A DNA stretch of 64,000 nucleotides, taken from the NCBI RefSeq assembly GCF_001426585.1, contig NZ_LMEI01000006.1:1-64000 (forward strand), in the 5' to 3' direction. Positions 44,705-52,125 of the stretch are shown here, in pieces. The position numbers and the translations under genes were made by a program. Source of the stretch: Streptomyces sp. Root431 (GTDB taxonomy: Bacteria; Actinomycetota; Actinomycetes; Streptomycetales; Streptomycetaceae). The first letter of the stretch is position 1, and each line of letters begins with the position of its first letter. The notes under the pieces are model-generated. The model had not been told where the DNA came from, searched no databases, and worked only from the letters and a program-made list of their open reading frames with translations.

Positions 44705-46942
44705 TCACCGCGTCAGGGCCGCCCCCACCTCGGCCGCCAGAGCGAGGGGGTCCCCGGTCGGCGTCGTCGGATACCGCTGGTGCCCGCGCGCCCAGGCGTC
44801 GTCCCGCGCGAACCAGTCGATCGCGACCGGTTCCGTACCGCTCGCCAGCGCACTGTCGAGGCTCGCGAAGTACGCGGCCCAGCGCGGCGCGTAGACGTCC
44901 CGGACGAGCCCGGCCCATTCACGGTTGGCGTAGTCGTGCAACCCGCCCGTCTCGCTCGGCCCCCGGTCGCCCCAGGTGGTGAGGATCGAGCGGGCGTCGT
45001 ACTCCAGCCGGTCGCGTTCGTCCGGGTCGGCCGCCCAGGAACGGGCGTCGGCGAGCCACGGGCCGAGCAGGAAGCGCCGGTCGGAGGCGACCAGCCGCCC
45101 GAGCAGCTCCAGATGGGCGTTCCACTCGGCCACCCGCTCCCGGAACCCCGCGAGGTCCCCCGCCTCGTACGCGGCCTTGATGCGCGGCAGCAGGACGCGG
45201 CCGCGGTTGGTGAGCGCCTGCCGCGCCACGTCCACGAGGTCGTAGCGGTACGCGTCGGTGGTCCGCAGCTCGGGAGCCACCTTCAGGAGCTCCGCGAGCG
45301 CGCGCTCCACGGTCGCGGCGTCGTACCGCATGGAGGCCGGGCTCCAGCGCGCGGCCCTGACCGTCGTCAGGCTCGGCCGCGCGGCGAAGAGACTGTCCTG
45401 CGGCTCGCTCCAGGTCCCGGAGCGCGTGCTGTACGGGCCGCGGCGCAGCTGCTCCCACGCGGCGGCGGCGTGGGGGTCGGCGCCGCCGTAGCGCCGGGCG
45501 GCGTACTCCGCGAACCAGGCGCTGTGGTCGATCGGGCCCGGCTGCCAGGCGAGTTCGGTGAACAGGTCGAACGCGGCGGGATTCCCGCCGGTGCCCTCCG
45601 GGAGGTAGGCGATGCCGCGCAGCGCGGAGCCGGGTGCCGTCAGCCACGCGTGGAAACGGGTGACCCACACGCCGGTGTTGGCGCCCAGGCTGGTGTGGCC
45701 GCCGAAGTTGCCGATCGCGCCGAACGCGTAGGGCGTGCCCTCCCACTGGGTCTCGCGGTCGAGGCCGTCGTAGCGGTCGGAGAGACCGTCGACGACGAGC
45801 ACCCGGCGGCGGTCCACGCCGCTGAGGAGAGCGGTGGAGGGGTTGCGCTGCCAGCCGAGCATGACCCAGGTCGCGCCGGGGTGCGCCGCCTCCAGGGCCC
45901 GCTGGACGGCGCCGGCCGCCCCCGCCACGTCGACGGAGCCCGGGGTGCCGCCTTCGTGCAGCAGGTCCATCTTGAACATGTCGCTGTCACCGAACCGCCG
46001 CTGCTGGGCCCGGTAGTAGGCAGCGGCGAGCCGCTCGAAGACCGGCCCGGTCGGATCCAGCCAGTCGGGCCGGGCGAAACCCACCCACCGGCCCTGCGGG
46101 ACCGTGACCGCGCCCGGGTTCCGCGCGGCGAAGTCCGGCGGCACCGTGCCGAAGAAGCCCGGCAGCACCGGGGTCATCCCCAGCGAACGCAGGTGCCCCG
46201 CGATCCGGCCGCCCAGCCGCGCGCGGGCCTCGATCAGCTGCTCGGAGACCGGGCCGCCGAAGCCCGACATGTTCTGCAGCAGCCACCAGCCCTGATGGGC
46301 CGGGCCCGGAATCCAGTCGCGCAACTCCGCCGCGCTGTAGCCGAATTGCCGGAGAGCGCGGTAGTACGGATACTCGGCCCCCGTCGGCACGAACACCTCG
46401 TTCACGCCGTGCAGCGCCATCAGGTCGATGTCGCGCCGGTACGAGGCGAAGTCGCGGTAGGCGCCGGAGTAGCCCTCGTCGGTGTCGTTCAGGGCGTAGC
46501 GGTGGGGCACGGCCGCGCTCCGGGTGATGGTTCCGGTGACCGCCGGGAGCGTGCCGGGCAGCCGGCCGAGGCTGTCACCCGGCCAACCGATGTCGACCCC
46601 GGCGACCCGCTCCAGGTACCAGCCCACTCCGGTGAGCAGCGTGGCCGGCGAGGTGCCGCGCACCTGGATCGCCCCGGCCGTCCCCGAGACCGTGAACGAG
46701 TCGCCGGTGGCCGGCTCCTCGACCGCGACCAGCTCGAACTGCCCCGCCACGGACGGCAGCAGACGCTCCAGGCTCGCCCGGGCGGGCGCCGGATCGAACG
46801 CGGGCCCGGCCGGCCCGGGGGCGGGCGGGGCCGCCGTCACGGCGGGCGCGGGCGCGGTGGCGGCGGGTGAGACCGCCGTCAGGGTGGCGACCGCCGCGAC
46901 GGCGAGGGCGTGACGGCATCGAAGGTTCAGGCGACTGGCCAT
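44705..46942 (-). CDS. Secreted alpha-N-acetylglucosaminidase (GH89)
   Basis: 745 aa. Signal peptide ending near ATLTAVSPAATAPA, then the NAGLU N-domain, the catalytic barrel (RRDIDLMALHGVNEVFVPTG, FKMDLLHEGGTPGSVDV, LPEGTGGNPAAFDLFTELAW) and a helical C-domain. Family GH89 enzymes hydrolyse terminal alpha-GlcNAc from glycans; the two acidic segments include the expected Glu positions. It probably acts on host or polymer glycans outside the cell. Confidence 0.93.
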   Translation of the reverse strand: MASRLNLRCRHALAVAAVATLTAVSPAATAPAPAVTAAPPAPGPAGPAFDPAPARASLERLLPSVAGQFELVAVEEPATGDSFTVSGTAGAIQVRGTSPATLLTGVGWYLERVAGVDIGWPGDSLGRLPGTLPAVTGTITRSAAVPHRYALNDTDEGYSGAYRDFASYRRDIDLMALHGVNEVFVPTGAEYPYYRALRQFGYSAAELRDWIPGPAHQGWWLLQNMSGFGGPVSEQLIEARARLGGRIAGHLRSLGMTPVLPGFFGTVPPDFAARNPGAVTVPQGRWVGFARPDWLDPTGPVFERLAAAYYRAQQRRFGDSDMFKMDLLHEGGTPGSVDVAGAAGAVQRALEAAHPGATWVMLGWQRNPSTALLSGVDRRRVLVVDGLSDRYDGLDRETQWEGTPYAFGAIGNFGGHTSLGANTGVWVTRFHAWLTAPGSALRGIAYLPEGTGGNPAAFDLFTELAWQPGPIDHSAWFAEYAARRYGGADPHAAAAWEQLRRGPYSTRSGTWSEPQDSLFAARPSLTTVRAARWSPASMRYDAATVERALAELLKVAPELRTTDAYRYDLVDVARQALTNRGRVLLPRIKAAYEAGDLAGFRERVAEWNAHLELLGRLVASDRRFLLGPWLADARSWAADPDERDRLEYDARSILTTWGDRGPSETGGLHDYANREWAGLVRDVYAPRWAAYFASLDSALASGTEPVAIDWFARDDAWARGHQRYPTTPTGDPLALAAEVGAALTR

Positions 46943-47230
46943 CCGGCTCCCTGATCGAGGAGGGCCCTCTTGCCCGAGGGGGCGAGCAAGACGACGAACA
47001 TGACGAGGACGATGAAGTTGAGGAAAATCCAGCTCAGTGTCGGGCGTCCCGCGCCCACGAGGACGCAGGCGGAGCCGTGGACCGGCGGGTGCTCATCCTC
47101 GCGGGCGCAGCCGGAGCCGTGAACCGGCCCGCTCATGCTCCGAGAGCCCTGCGGGATTGAAGCGTGGCGGGCCGGGCAGGCGCCGCGTAGTCGACAGGTC
47201 GTCGACGCGGACGCAGGGAGGAGATCCCCC

Positions 47231-47581
47231 GTGAGCATGGTGAAGGAAACCTCGGTGACCGCTGACGTGGCGCAGAAGGGGGTCGTGACGTTCCAGCGTC
47301 TGGACGAGGCCCATACCCGGGTGAGCCTGGCGATGGACTTCGAGCCCCAGGGCATGGCGGAGAAGGCAGGGGACATGCTCGGGGTCCTGGACCGCCGGGT
47401 CAAGGGTGACCTCAGGCGGTTCAAGGGCTTCATCGAGGAGCGGGGCGTGGAGAGCGGCGGCTGGCGGGGGCGCATCAGCCCCACGGACGCGGTGGGCAGG
47501 CCCTCTCCCACCGGGACTACCGGGACCATCGGGACCGGAATGCCCGGTGCCGCACCGCCTGACGACAAGCGGTACGGCTGA
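47231..47581 (+). pseudogene. SRPBCC family protein with an internal deletion
   Basis: 116 codons. The start MVKETSVTADV resembles the beginning of the ~150-aa Streptomyces SRPBCC (cyclase/dehydrase) proteins, and AQKGVVTFQRLDEAHTRVSL, FEPQGMAEKAGDMLGVLDRR and RRFKGFIEERGVESGGWRG match their second half. The ~70 residues between (usually with the ligand-pocket strands) are missing in frame. GTG 47231 with GGAGGAG upstream is intact, so a short protein can be made, but the fold is probably broken. Confidence 0.75.
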
Positions 47582-47725
47582 CCCCCACGGCCATGGTCCC
47601 CGGGGACCGGCCGTTCTCCGCGTCTCCGCGTGGGGGGCACCGGCATGGGTGAAGAAGCCCCCGCCATGGGTGGTTGGGTGGGCGCTGATGTGATGACGGC
47701 CGGCCGTGGGCGGTCGGCGGGAGGG

Positions 47726-48403
47726 CTATCGGCGGGCCAACGGGTCCTGGGAGAACGGGCTCTGGTCGAGGTGGGCCAGGAGGTCGGCCGGGTTCCGGTA
47801 GACGGCTCGGGCGCCGGCCTCTTCGAGGTCGGCGCGCGGGATGCCGCCGCAGAGCAGGCCCACGCACGTGACGCCCGCCCGAGCGCCCGCCTTCATGTCC
47901 CAGACCGTGTCGCCGACGAGGACGGCGCCGCGCGCGGGCGCGTCGGCGAGGCCGAGGGCGTGGTGGACGGGGTCGGGCGCGGGTTTGCCCTCGCTCACGT
48001 CGTCGGAACTGGCCGTCGCGGTGATGGCGTCGTCGGCGTCGACGGCCCGGCGGAGCGCGTCCAGCTCGTGGTCCTGGGCGGAGGTCACGAGCACCACCCG
48101 CCACCCCCTGCCGTGCAGCTCGCGCAGCAGCTCGGCGGCCGAGTCCAGCGGCGGCAGCCGGTCGAAGTACGTGCCGTAGAGGGTGTCGTGGGCCGCGCCC
48201 AGCGCTTCGTCCTCGTCCTTGTCGTGGTCGGCGCCCAGGAGGTGATCGAGCAGGTCCTCCCCTGGCAGACCGATCGCGCGGTGGATGTCGTGCATCATCA
48301 CGTCGTGGCCGGCCTGCCGCAGGGCCTCCCACCAGCACGTGACGTGAAGGTGGTTGGTGTCGGCGAGGGTGCCGTCCACGTCGAACAGCGCGGCCCTGAT
48401 CAT
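47726..48403 (-). CDS. HAD family hydrolase
   Basis: 225 aa. Motif I FDVDGTLADTN, motif II VVLVTSAQDHELD, motif III SEGKPAPDP, motif IV VGDTVWDMKA: a phosphatase or phosphoglucomutase-like HAD. AGGAGG stands 6 bases before the ATG 48403. A GAGT-N15-GGGTAG promoter lies 99-123 bp upstream. Confidence 0.91.
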   Translation of the reverse strand: MIRAALFDVDGTLADTNHLHVTCWWEALRQAGHDVMMHDIHRAIGLPGEDLLDHLLGADHDKDEDEALGAAHDTLYGTYFDRLPPLDSAAELLRELHGRGWRVVLVTSAQDHELDALRRAVDADDAITATASSDDVSEGKPAPDPVHHALGLADAPARGAVLVGDTVWDMKAGARAGVTCVGLLCGGIPRADLEEAGARAVYRNPADLLAHLDQSPFSQDPLARR

Positions 48404-48501
48404 GAGCTGCCTCCTACCGGGACCCGTGGCCGAGGCATGGCGACTCGTCCTGTGCCGGAAGGGTCGGGGCGGTCGGAATGCTCTGACGGGCATTGCCGCG
48501 C

Positions 48502-48526
48502 CTACCCGTCACGGCCCCGTGCACTC
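48502..48526 (-). promoter_or_regulatory. SigB-type promoter of the HAD gene
   Basis: Minus strand GAGT (48526-48523), 15-bp spacer, GGGTAG (48507-48502), continuing GCGC. Same layout as the promoters at 50300, 52079 and 59091. Confidence 0.6.
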
Positions 48527-48541
48527 CCGGAGAGGGGGAGG

Positions 48542-48566
48542 GTTTGTGACGCTTTATTCCGGTTAG
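48542..48566 (+). promoter_or_regulatory. SigB-like promoter of the nucleotidyltransferase operon
   Basis: GTTT (48542-48545), 15 bp, GGTTAG (48561-48566). The -35 matches sigma-F/B consensus and the -10 is one base off GGGTAG. Start would be ~48573, 47 bases before ATG 48620. Confidence 0.45.
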
Positions 48567-48619
48567 GGGCTCCAGGTGACACGCCCTCGTCATCTCCTAC
48601 GTGGTTCGAGTGAGGTGCC

Positions 48620-49303
48620 ATGGCCTCCAAGACCGCCCCGCCCACGCCGCCAGGGGTCGCCCCACCCGCCGGCCTGAGCCCCCCGGATCCGGCCGACGGC
48701 CCGCTGCCCAAGGACCACACGCAGGCGATCCTCGAAGTCACCAAGCACGTGGCGGCGCTGCTCAAACGCACCGGGAAGCCCTTCGCCCTGGCGGGCAGCG
48801 TGGCCGCCTTCGCGCACGGTCTGCCGGCCCGCTTCCAGCACGACACCGACTTCTGCGTCCGGCCGGAGGACGCCGACGCGGCGATCAAGGCCCTGGAGGG
48901 CGGCGGCATCGCCATGCGCAGGGCCCCCGAGGACTGGTTGGTCAAGGGCCGCTCGGGCGGAGAGGAGATCGACCTGATCTTCGAGCTGGCCAGGCGTCCG
49001 GTCAGCACGGAGCTGCTGGGGCGGGCGAGCGTCAAGGCGGTGGACTCGGTGTGGATGCCGGTCCTGTCGCCCACTGACCTCATGGAAAGCCGCCTCGCGG
49101 CCCTCTGCGAGCACTACTGCGACTTCGGCGACCTGCTGCCCATGGCCCGCATGCTGCGCGAACAGATCGACTGGGACCGCCTCGACCGGGATCACCGGGC
49201 CGCCCCGCTCCCCGACGCCTTCCTCCACCTGCTCGAAAGCCTCCGGGTCATCGACCGCCGTCCCGGGGACGAGGGCCCCGACGAGAGCGAGGACGCACAG
49301 TGA
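48620..49303 (+). CDS. Nucleotidyltransferase-like protein
   Basis: 227 aa. GKPFALAGSVAAFAHGLPAR, FQHDTDFCVRPEDADAAIKAL and EEIDLIFELARRPVS match the minimal nucleotidyltransferase fold (G-S/G motif, then D-x-D). It belongs to a family of uncharacterised proteins related to AbiEii/MNT toxins; catalytic competence uncertain as the first pair reads DTD. It overlaps the next gene by GTGA. Confidence 0.8.
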   Translation: MASKTAPPTPPGVAPPAGLSPPDPADGPLPKDHTQAILEVTKHVAALLKRTGKPFALAGSVAAFAHGLPARFQHDTDFCVRPEDADAAIKALEGGGIAMRRAPEDWLVKGRSGGEEIDLIFELARRPVSTELLGRASVKAVDSVWMPVLSPTDLMESRLAALCEHYCDFGDLLPMARMLREQIDWDRLDRDHRAAPLPDAFLHLLESLRVIDRRPGDEGPDESEDAQ

Positions 49304-49554
49304 CCTCCGTCGAGATCACCGAGTACCGCATCGAGCACCTCCGCGACCGGCTGGCGCGCGAGGAGACCGCCGTACTCGGCGTACGGGTCGAGACGCACGG
49401 CGCCCGTGTCGTCGTCCGGGGCTGGGTCCCCGACGAACAGTGCCGGTCGGCCGTCCTCCGCCTCGCGGGGGAGGAGCTGGCGGGCCTGGACTGGTACGAC
49501 GACCTCACCGTGAGCCACCCCGCCCCGCCCGATCGTGCCGAGGAGCTGTCGTGA
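49300..49554 (+). CDS. BON-domain-like small protein
   Basis: 84 aa. EYRIEHLRDRLAREETAVLG, VRVETHGARVVVRGWVPDEQ, CRSAVLRLAGEELAG is the BON/putative phospholipid-binding strand-helix pattern. Overlaps both neighbours by GTGA, so it is coupled in a three-gene operon. Confidence 0.75.
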   Translation: MTSVEITEYRIEHLRDRLAREETAVLGVRVETHGARVVVRGWVPDEQCRSAVLRLAGEELAGLDWYDDLTVSHPAPPDRAEELS

Positions 49555-50324
49555 TTCGCGTGGCGGCCGTCGGGGACATCCACCTGGGCCCGGACAGCGC
49601 CGGGCTGCTGCGGCCCGCCTTCGACACCCTCGGTACGTGCGCGGACGTGCTGCTGCTGGCCGGCGACCTCACCCGGCACGGCACCCCGGAGGAGGCCCGG
49701 GTGGTGGCCGCGGAGGTCGCGGGCCTGCCGGTGCCCGTCGTCGCGGTCCTCGGGAACCACGACTACCAGAGCGACCGGGAGCAGGACGTCACGCGGGAGC
49801 TGCGGGCGGCGGGCGTGCACGTCCTGGACGGCGAGGGGATCGCTCTCGACCTCGCCGGGACGAGGGTGGGAATCGCGGGGACCAAGGGCTTCTGCGGAGG
49901 CTTCGCCGGACGCAGCGGCAGCGAGTTCGGCGAGCCGGAGATGAAGGCGTTCATCCGCCACAGCCGCCGGTGCGCGGAGGCGCTGGGGCGCGCGCTGGGC
50001 GAGCTCGGCGGCGCGGCCTGCGCGCTGCGGATCGCGCTGACGCACTTCGCGCCCGTACCCGACACGCTGGCGGGCGAGCCCCGGGAGATCTACCCCTTCC
50101 TCGGCAGCTACCTGCTCGCCGAGGCCATGGACGAGCAGGGCGCCGACCTGGCCGTCCACGGCCACGCCCACCTCGGCACGGAACACGGCATGACGGCCGG
50201 CGGGATCAGGGTCCGCAACGTCGCCATGCCCGTCATCGACCGGGCCTTCGCCGTCTACCACCTCCCGGTGGACGGAGACGCGCCGCCCGTCCCGGACGGG
50301 CATACGGGCTCCCGCCCCGGGTAG
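49551..50324 (+). CDS. Metallophosphoesterase
   Basis: 257 aa. The calcineurin-like metal motifs are complete: GDIHLG, GDLTRHG, GNHDYQS, LTHFAP, and HGHAHLG. It hydrolyses phosphoester bonds; substrate unknown. Third gene of the overlapping unit with the nucleotidyltransferase and the BON protein. The GGGTAG of the next gene's promoter overlaps its stop. Confidence 0.9.
   Translation: MIRVAAVGDIHLGPDSAGLLRPAFDTLGTCADVLLLAGDLTRHGTPEEARVVAAEVAGLPVPVVAVLGNHDYQSDREQDVTRELRAAGVHVLDGEGIALDLAGTRVGIAGTKGFCGGFAGRSGSEFGEPEMKAFIRHSRRCAEALGRALGELGGAACALRIALTHFAPVPDTLAGEPREIYPFLGSYLLAEAMDEQGADLAVHGHAHLGTEHGMTAGGIRVRNVAMPVIDRAFAVYHLPVDGDAPPVPDGHTGSRPG
50300..50324 (+). promoter_or_regulatory. SigB-type promoter of the DJ-1/PfpI gene
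   Basis: GCAT (50300-50303), 15-bp spacer, GGGTAG (50319-50324), then GCGC. Nearly the same as 59091-59115. Confidence 0.6.
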
Positions 50325-50371
50325 GCGCGGGGCGTATCCGGAGTCGTACACCGGTGAAGGAAGTGAGCGAC

Positions 50372-50941
50372 GTGCGCATCGCGTTCCTGACTGCGCCCAA
50401 GGGCGTGGAGGAGATCGAACTGACCGCACCCTGGAAGGCGGTCGAGGAGCACGGCTGGACCCCGCGGCTGGTCTCGACGAAGCCCGGACGGGTCCAGGCG
50501 TTCCGGCACTTCGACAAGGGCGGCACCCACCCCGTCGATCACGTACTCGCCGGTGACACCGCGGACGCGTCCGACCCGTTCGACGCGCTCGTCCTGCCCG
50601 GCGGGGTCGCCAACCCCGACGCCCTCCGCATGAGCGAGCGGGCGGTCGGCTTCGTACGGAGCTTCTTCGCGGCCGGCAAACCGGTCGCGGCGATCTGCCA
50701 CGCGCCCTGGGTCCTCGTGGAGGCGGACGTCGTACGGGGCCGGACGCTGACCTCGTGGCCGAGCCTGGCCACCGACATCCGCAACGCGGGCGGCACCTGG
50801 GTGGACGAGGTGGTGCACGTCTGCCACGAGGCGCCCGCGACGCTCGTCACCAGCCGCAAGCCGGCGGATCTGGACGCGTTCTGCTCGGCCCTTGTACGGG
50901 AGTTCGCCGGCGCCCGGCACTCGGCGGCCGCGGGTACCTGA
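50372..50941 (+). CDS. DJ-1/PfpI family protein (class I GATase-like)
   Basis: 189 aa. RIAFLTAPKGVEEIELTAPW, FDALVLPGGVANPDALR, and the catalytic Cys in VAAICHAPWVL. Family members act as proteases, deglycases or chaperones under stress. GTG 50372 with AAGGAAG upstream; 50354 and 50363 are alternatives. It carries the SigB-type promoter. Confidence 0.88.
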   Translation: MRIAFLTAPKGVEEIELTAPWKAVEEHGWTPRLVSTKPGRVQAFRHFDKGGTHPVDHVLAGDTADASDPFDALVLPGGVANPDALRMSERAVGFVRSFFAAGKPVAAICHAPWVLVEADVVRGRTLTSWPSLATDIRNAGGTWVDEVVHVCHEAPATLVTSRKPADLDAFCSALVREFAGARHSAAAGT

Positions 50942-50973
50942 GCCGCGCGCAGGTGAAGCCTGTGGGCTGACAA

Positions 50974-51031
50974 GCCCGTGGGCTCATCCGCGTACCTGAC
51001 AGGCCCGTGGGCTCATCCGGGTACCTGACAG
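50974..51031. repeat. 29-bp direct repeat, two copies
   Basis: GCCCGTGGGCTCATCC-(G/C)-variant unit at 50974-51002 and 51003-51031, differing at one base. It lies between the DJ-1 stop and the hemerythrin stop, followed by shorter copies of CAGGTCAGCC and GATTCAGCCGC. Confidence 0.8.
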
Positions 51032-51070
51032 GTCAGCCGTCAGGTCAGCCACCCACGATTCAGCCGCGAT

Positions 51071-51571
51071 TCAGCCGCCCACGATCCCGCGCACGTTCTC
51101 GATGCTGCCGCAGCCCGACGCCAGCTGTTCCGCGCGTTCCTTCAGGAACGCGGCGCCCAGTTCGGCCCTGCGCTCGTCGGGGACGTTCTCCCGGGCGGCG
51201 TTGAGGATCGTCCGCTCCTCCTCGTCCACGTGGTGGGTCACCGCCTCGACCAGGTCCTCCAGCCGTCCGTCCCACTCCTCGGAGCCGACGTCGTCCACTT
51301 CCAGCAGGGCAAGCAGCGCCTCATTGCCCTCGGCGTGCTCCTTCTCGCCGTGCTCCACCTCCTCGTCGTCGACGTGCTTGAAGCGTTTGAGCGCGCCGTA
51401 GACCTCGGTCTCCTCCGCCTCGCCGTGGGCGATGAGCAGGGCCGAGAACTCCTCCAACGCCTTCGCGCGGTCGGCCTCGACGCTCCGCATCCGGCGGAAC
51501 AGGTCCTCCATGGTGCGGTGGTCCTTGAGGATCACCGCCACGACGTCCTGGTCCTTTTCGTCACCTGCCAC
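51071..51571 (-). CDS. Hemerythrin-like protein
   Basis: 166 aa of helices. The His/Glu set of the HHE fold is present: ILKDHRTMEDLF, IAHGEAEETEVYG, VEHGEKEHAEGNEAL, VTHHVDEEERTIL. Binds a di-iron centre; may sense or store O2 or defend against oxidants. ATG at 51571 with GGAGG upstream. It runs leftward, 143 bp after CsbD. Confidence 0.9.
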   Translation of the reverse strand: MAGDEKDQDVVAVILKDHRTMEDLFRRMRSVEADRAKALEEFSALLIAHGEAEETEVYGALKRFKHVDDEEVEHGEKEHAEGNEALLALLEVDDVGSEEWDGRLEDLVEAVTHHVDEEERTILNAARENVPDERRAELGAAFLKERAEQLASGCGSIENVRGIVGG

Positions 51572-51654
51572 ACCACTCGCCTCCTTGCCGGGGAATCACG
51601 GAATCGTGCCGGGGAACCACGCCGGGGGATCAGGGCGACCTCCCCCACCTGCCG

Positions 51655-51688
51655 CACCCCGCGCCGGGCCCCTGCCCGGAGCGGGGTG
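51655..51688 (-). terminator. CsbD terminator hairpin
   Basis: CACCCCGC and GCGGGGTG with inner CCGGGC/GCCCGG arms, 27 bases beyond the CsbD stop. Confidence 0.6.
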
Positions 51689-51714
51689 AGCGACACGGTC
51701 GGGTGTGGGCCCCG

Positions 51715-51888
51715 CTACTTCTCGAACGTGTCCTTGATCTTCTCCTTGGCCTCGCGGGCGTTGCCCTTGGCCTGCTCCGCGCGTCCCTTCGCGGTGAGAC
51801 GGTCGTTGCCGACGGCGCGGCCGGTCGCTTCCTTGGCCTTGCCCACGGTCTGTTCCTTCTTGGCGCGCATCTTCTCTTCGCCGGACAC
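51715..51888 (-). CDS. CsbD family stress protein
   Basis: 57 aa, Lys/Glu/Ala-rich: KKEQTVGKAKEATGRAVGND, LTAKGRAEQAKGNAREAKEK. The GK-A-KE-A-G pattern is the CsbD signature. It is a small, soluble, general-stress protein, role unknown. GTG 51888 with GGAG 7 bases upstream. A GTTT-N14-GGGTTA sigma-B/F-like promoter lies 41-64 bp upstream. Confidence 0.93.
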   Translation of the reverse strand: MSGEEKMRAKKEQTVGKAKEATGRAVGNDRLTAKGRAEQAKGNAREAKEKIKDTFEK

Positions 51889-51928
51889 GGTTCGCTCCTT
51901 TCGCCGGGAATCGGTCCTCCGCTGCGTC

Positions 51929-51952
51929 TAACCCGTTCCGGCGGTGCCAAAC
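51929..51952 (-). promoter_or_regulatory. SigB/SigF-like promoter of csbD
   Basis: Minus strand GTTT (51952-51949), 14-bp spacer, GGGTTA (51934-51929), fitting the actinobacterial sigma-F/B pattern GTTT ... GGGTA(T/A). Confidence 0.55.
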
Positions 51953-51970
51953 AGGTCAAACAGGACCATG

Positions 51971-52082
51971 GCCCGAGTGCCCGAGTGCCCGAGTGCCCGA
52001 GTGCCCGAGTGCCCGAGTGCCCGAGTGCCCGAGTGCCCGAGTGCCCGAGTGCCCGAGTGCCCGAGTTCCGGAGTTCCCGAGT
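51971..52082. repeat. 8-bp tandem repeat, 12 perfect and 2 degenerate copies
   Basis: GCCCGAGT repeated from 51971 to 52066 with no mismatch, then TCCGGAGT and TCCCGAGT to 52082. It lies between the divergent csbD and phospholipase D-like genes. The last copy provides the GAGT -35 element of the latter. Confidence 0.95.
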
Positions 52083-52103
52083 GAGGGGCTGCGCAGTGGG
52101 TAG
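52079..52103 (+). promoter_or_regulatory. SigB-type promoter of the phospholipase D-like gene
   Basis: GAGT (52079-52082), 15-bp spacer, GGGTAG (52098-52103), same pattern as at 48502, 50300 and 59091. Confidence 0.6.
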
Positions 52104-52125
52104 ACGCCGATCGGAAGGCGATGCC

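Noticed and set aside
51960..52085. Octamer repeats as a coding VPECPSAR repeat protein
   Set aside because: Frame has no RBS or start and overlaps the promoter; repeats are non-coding.
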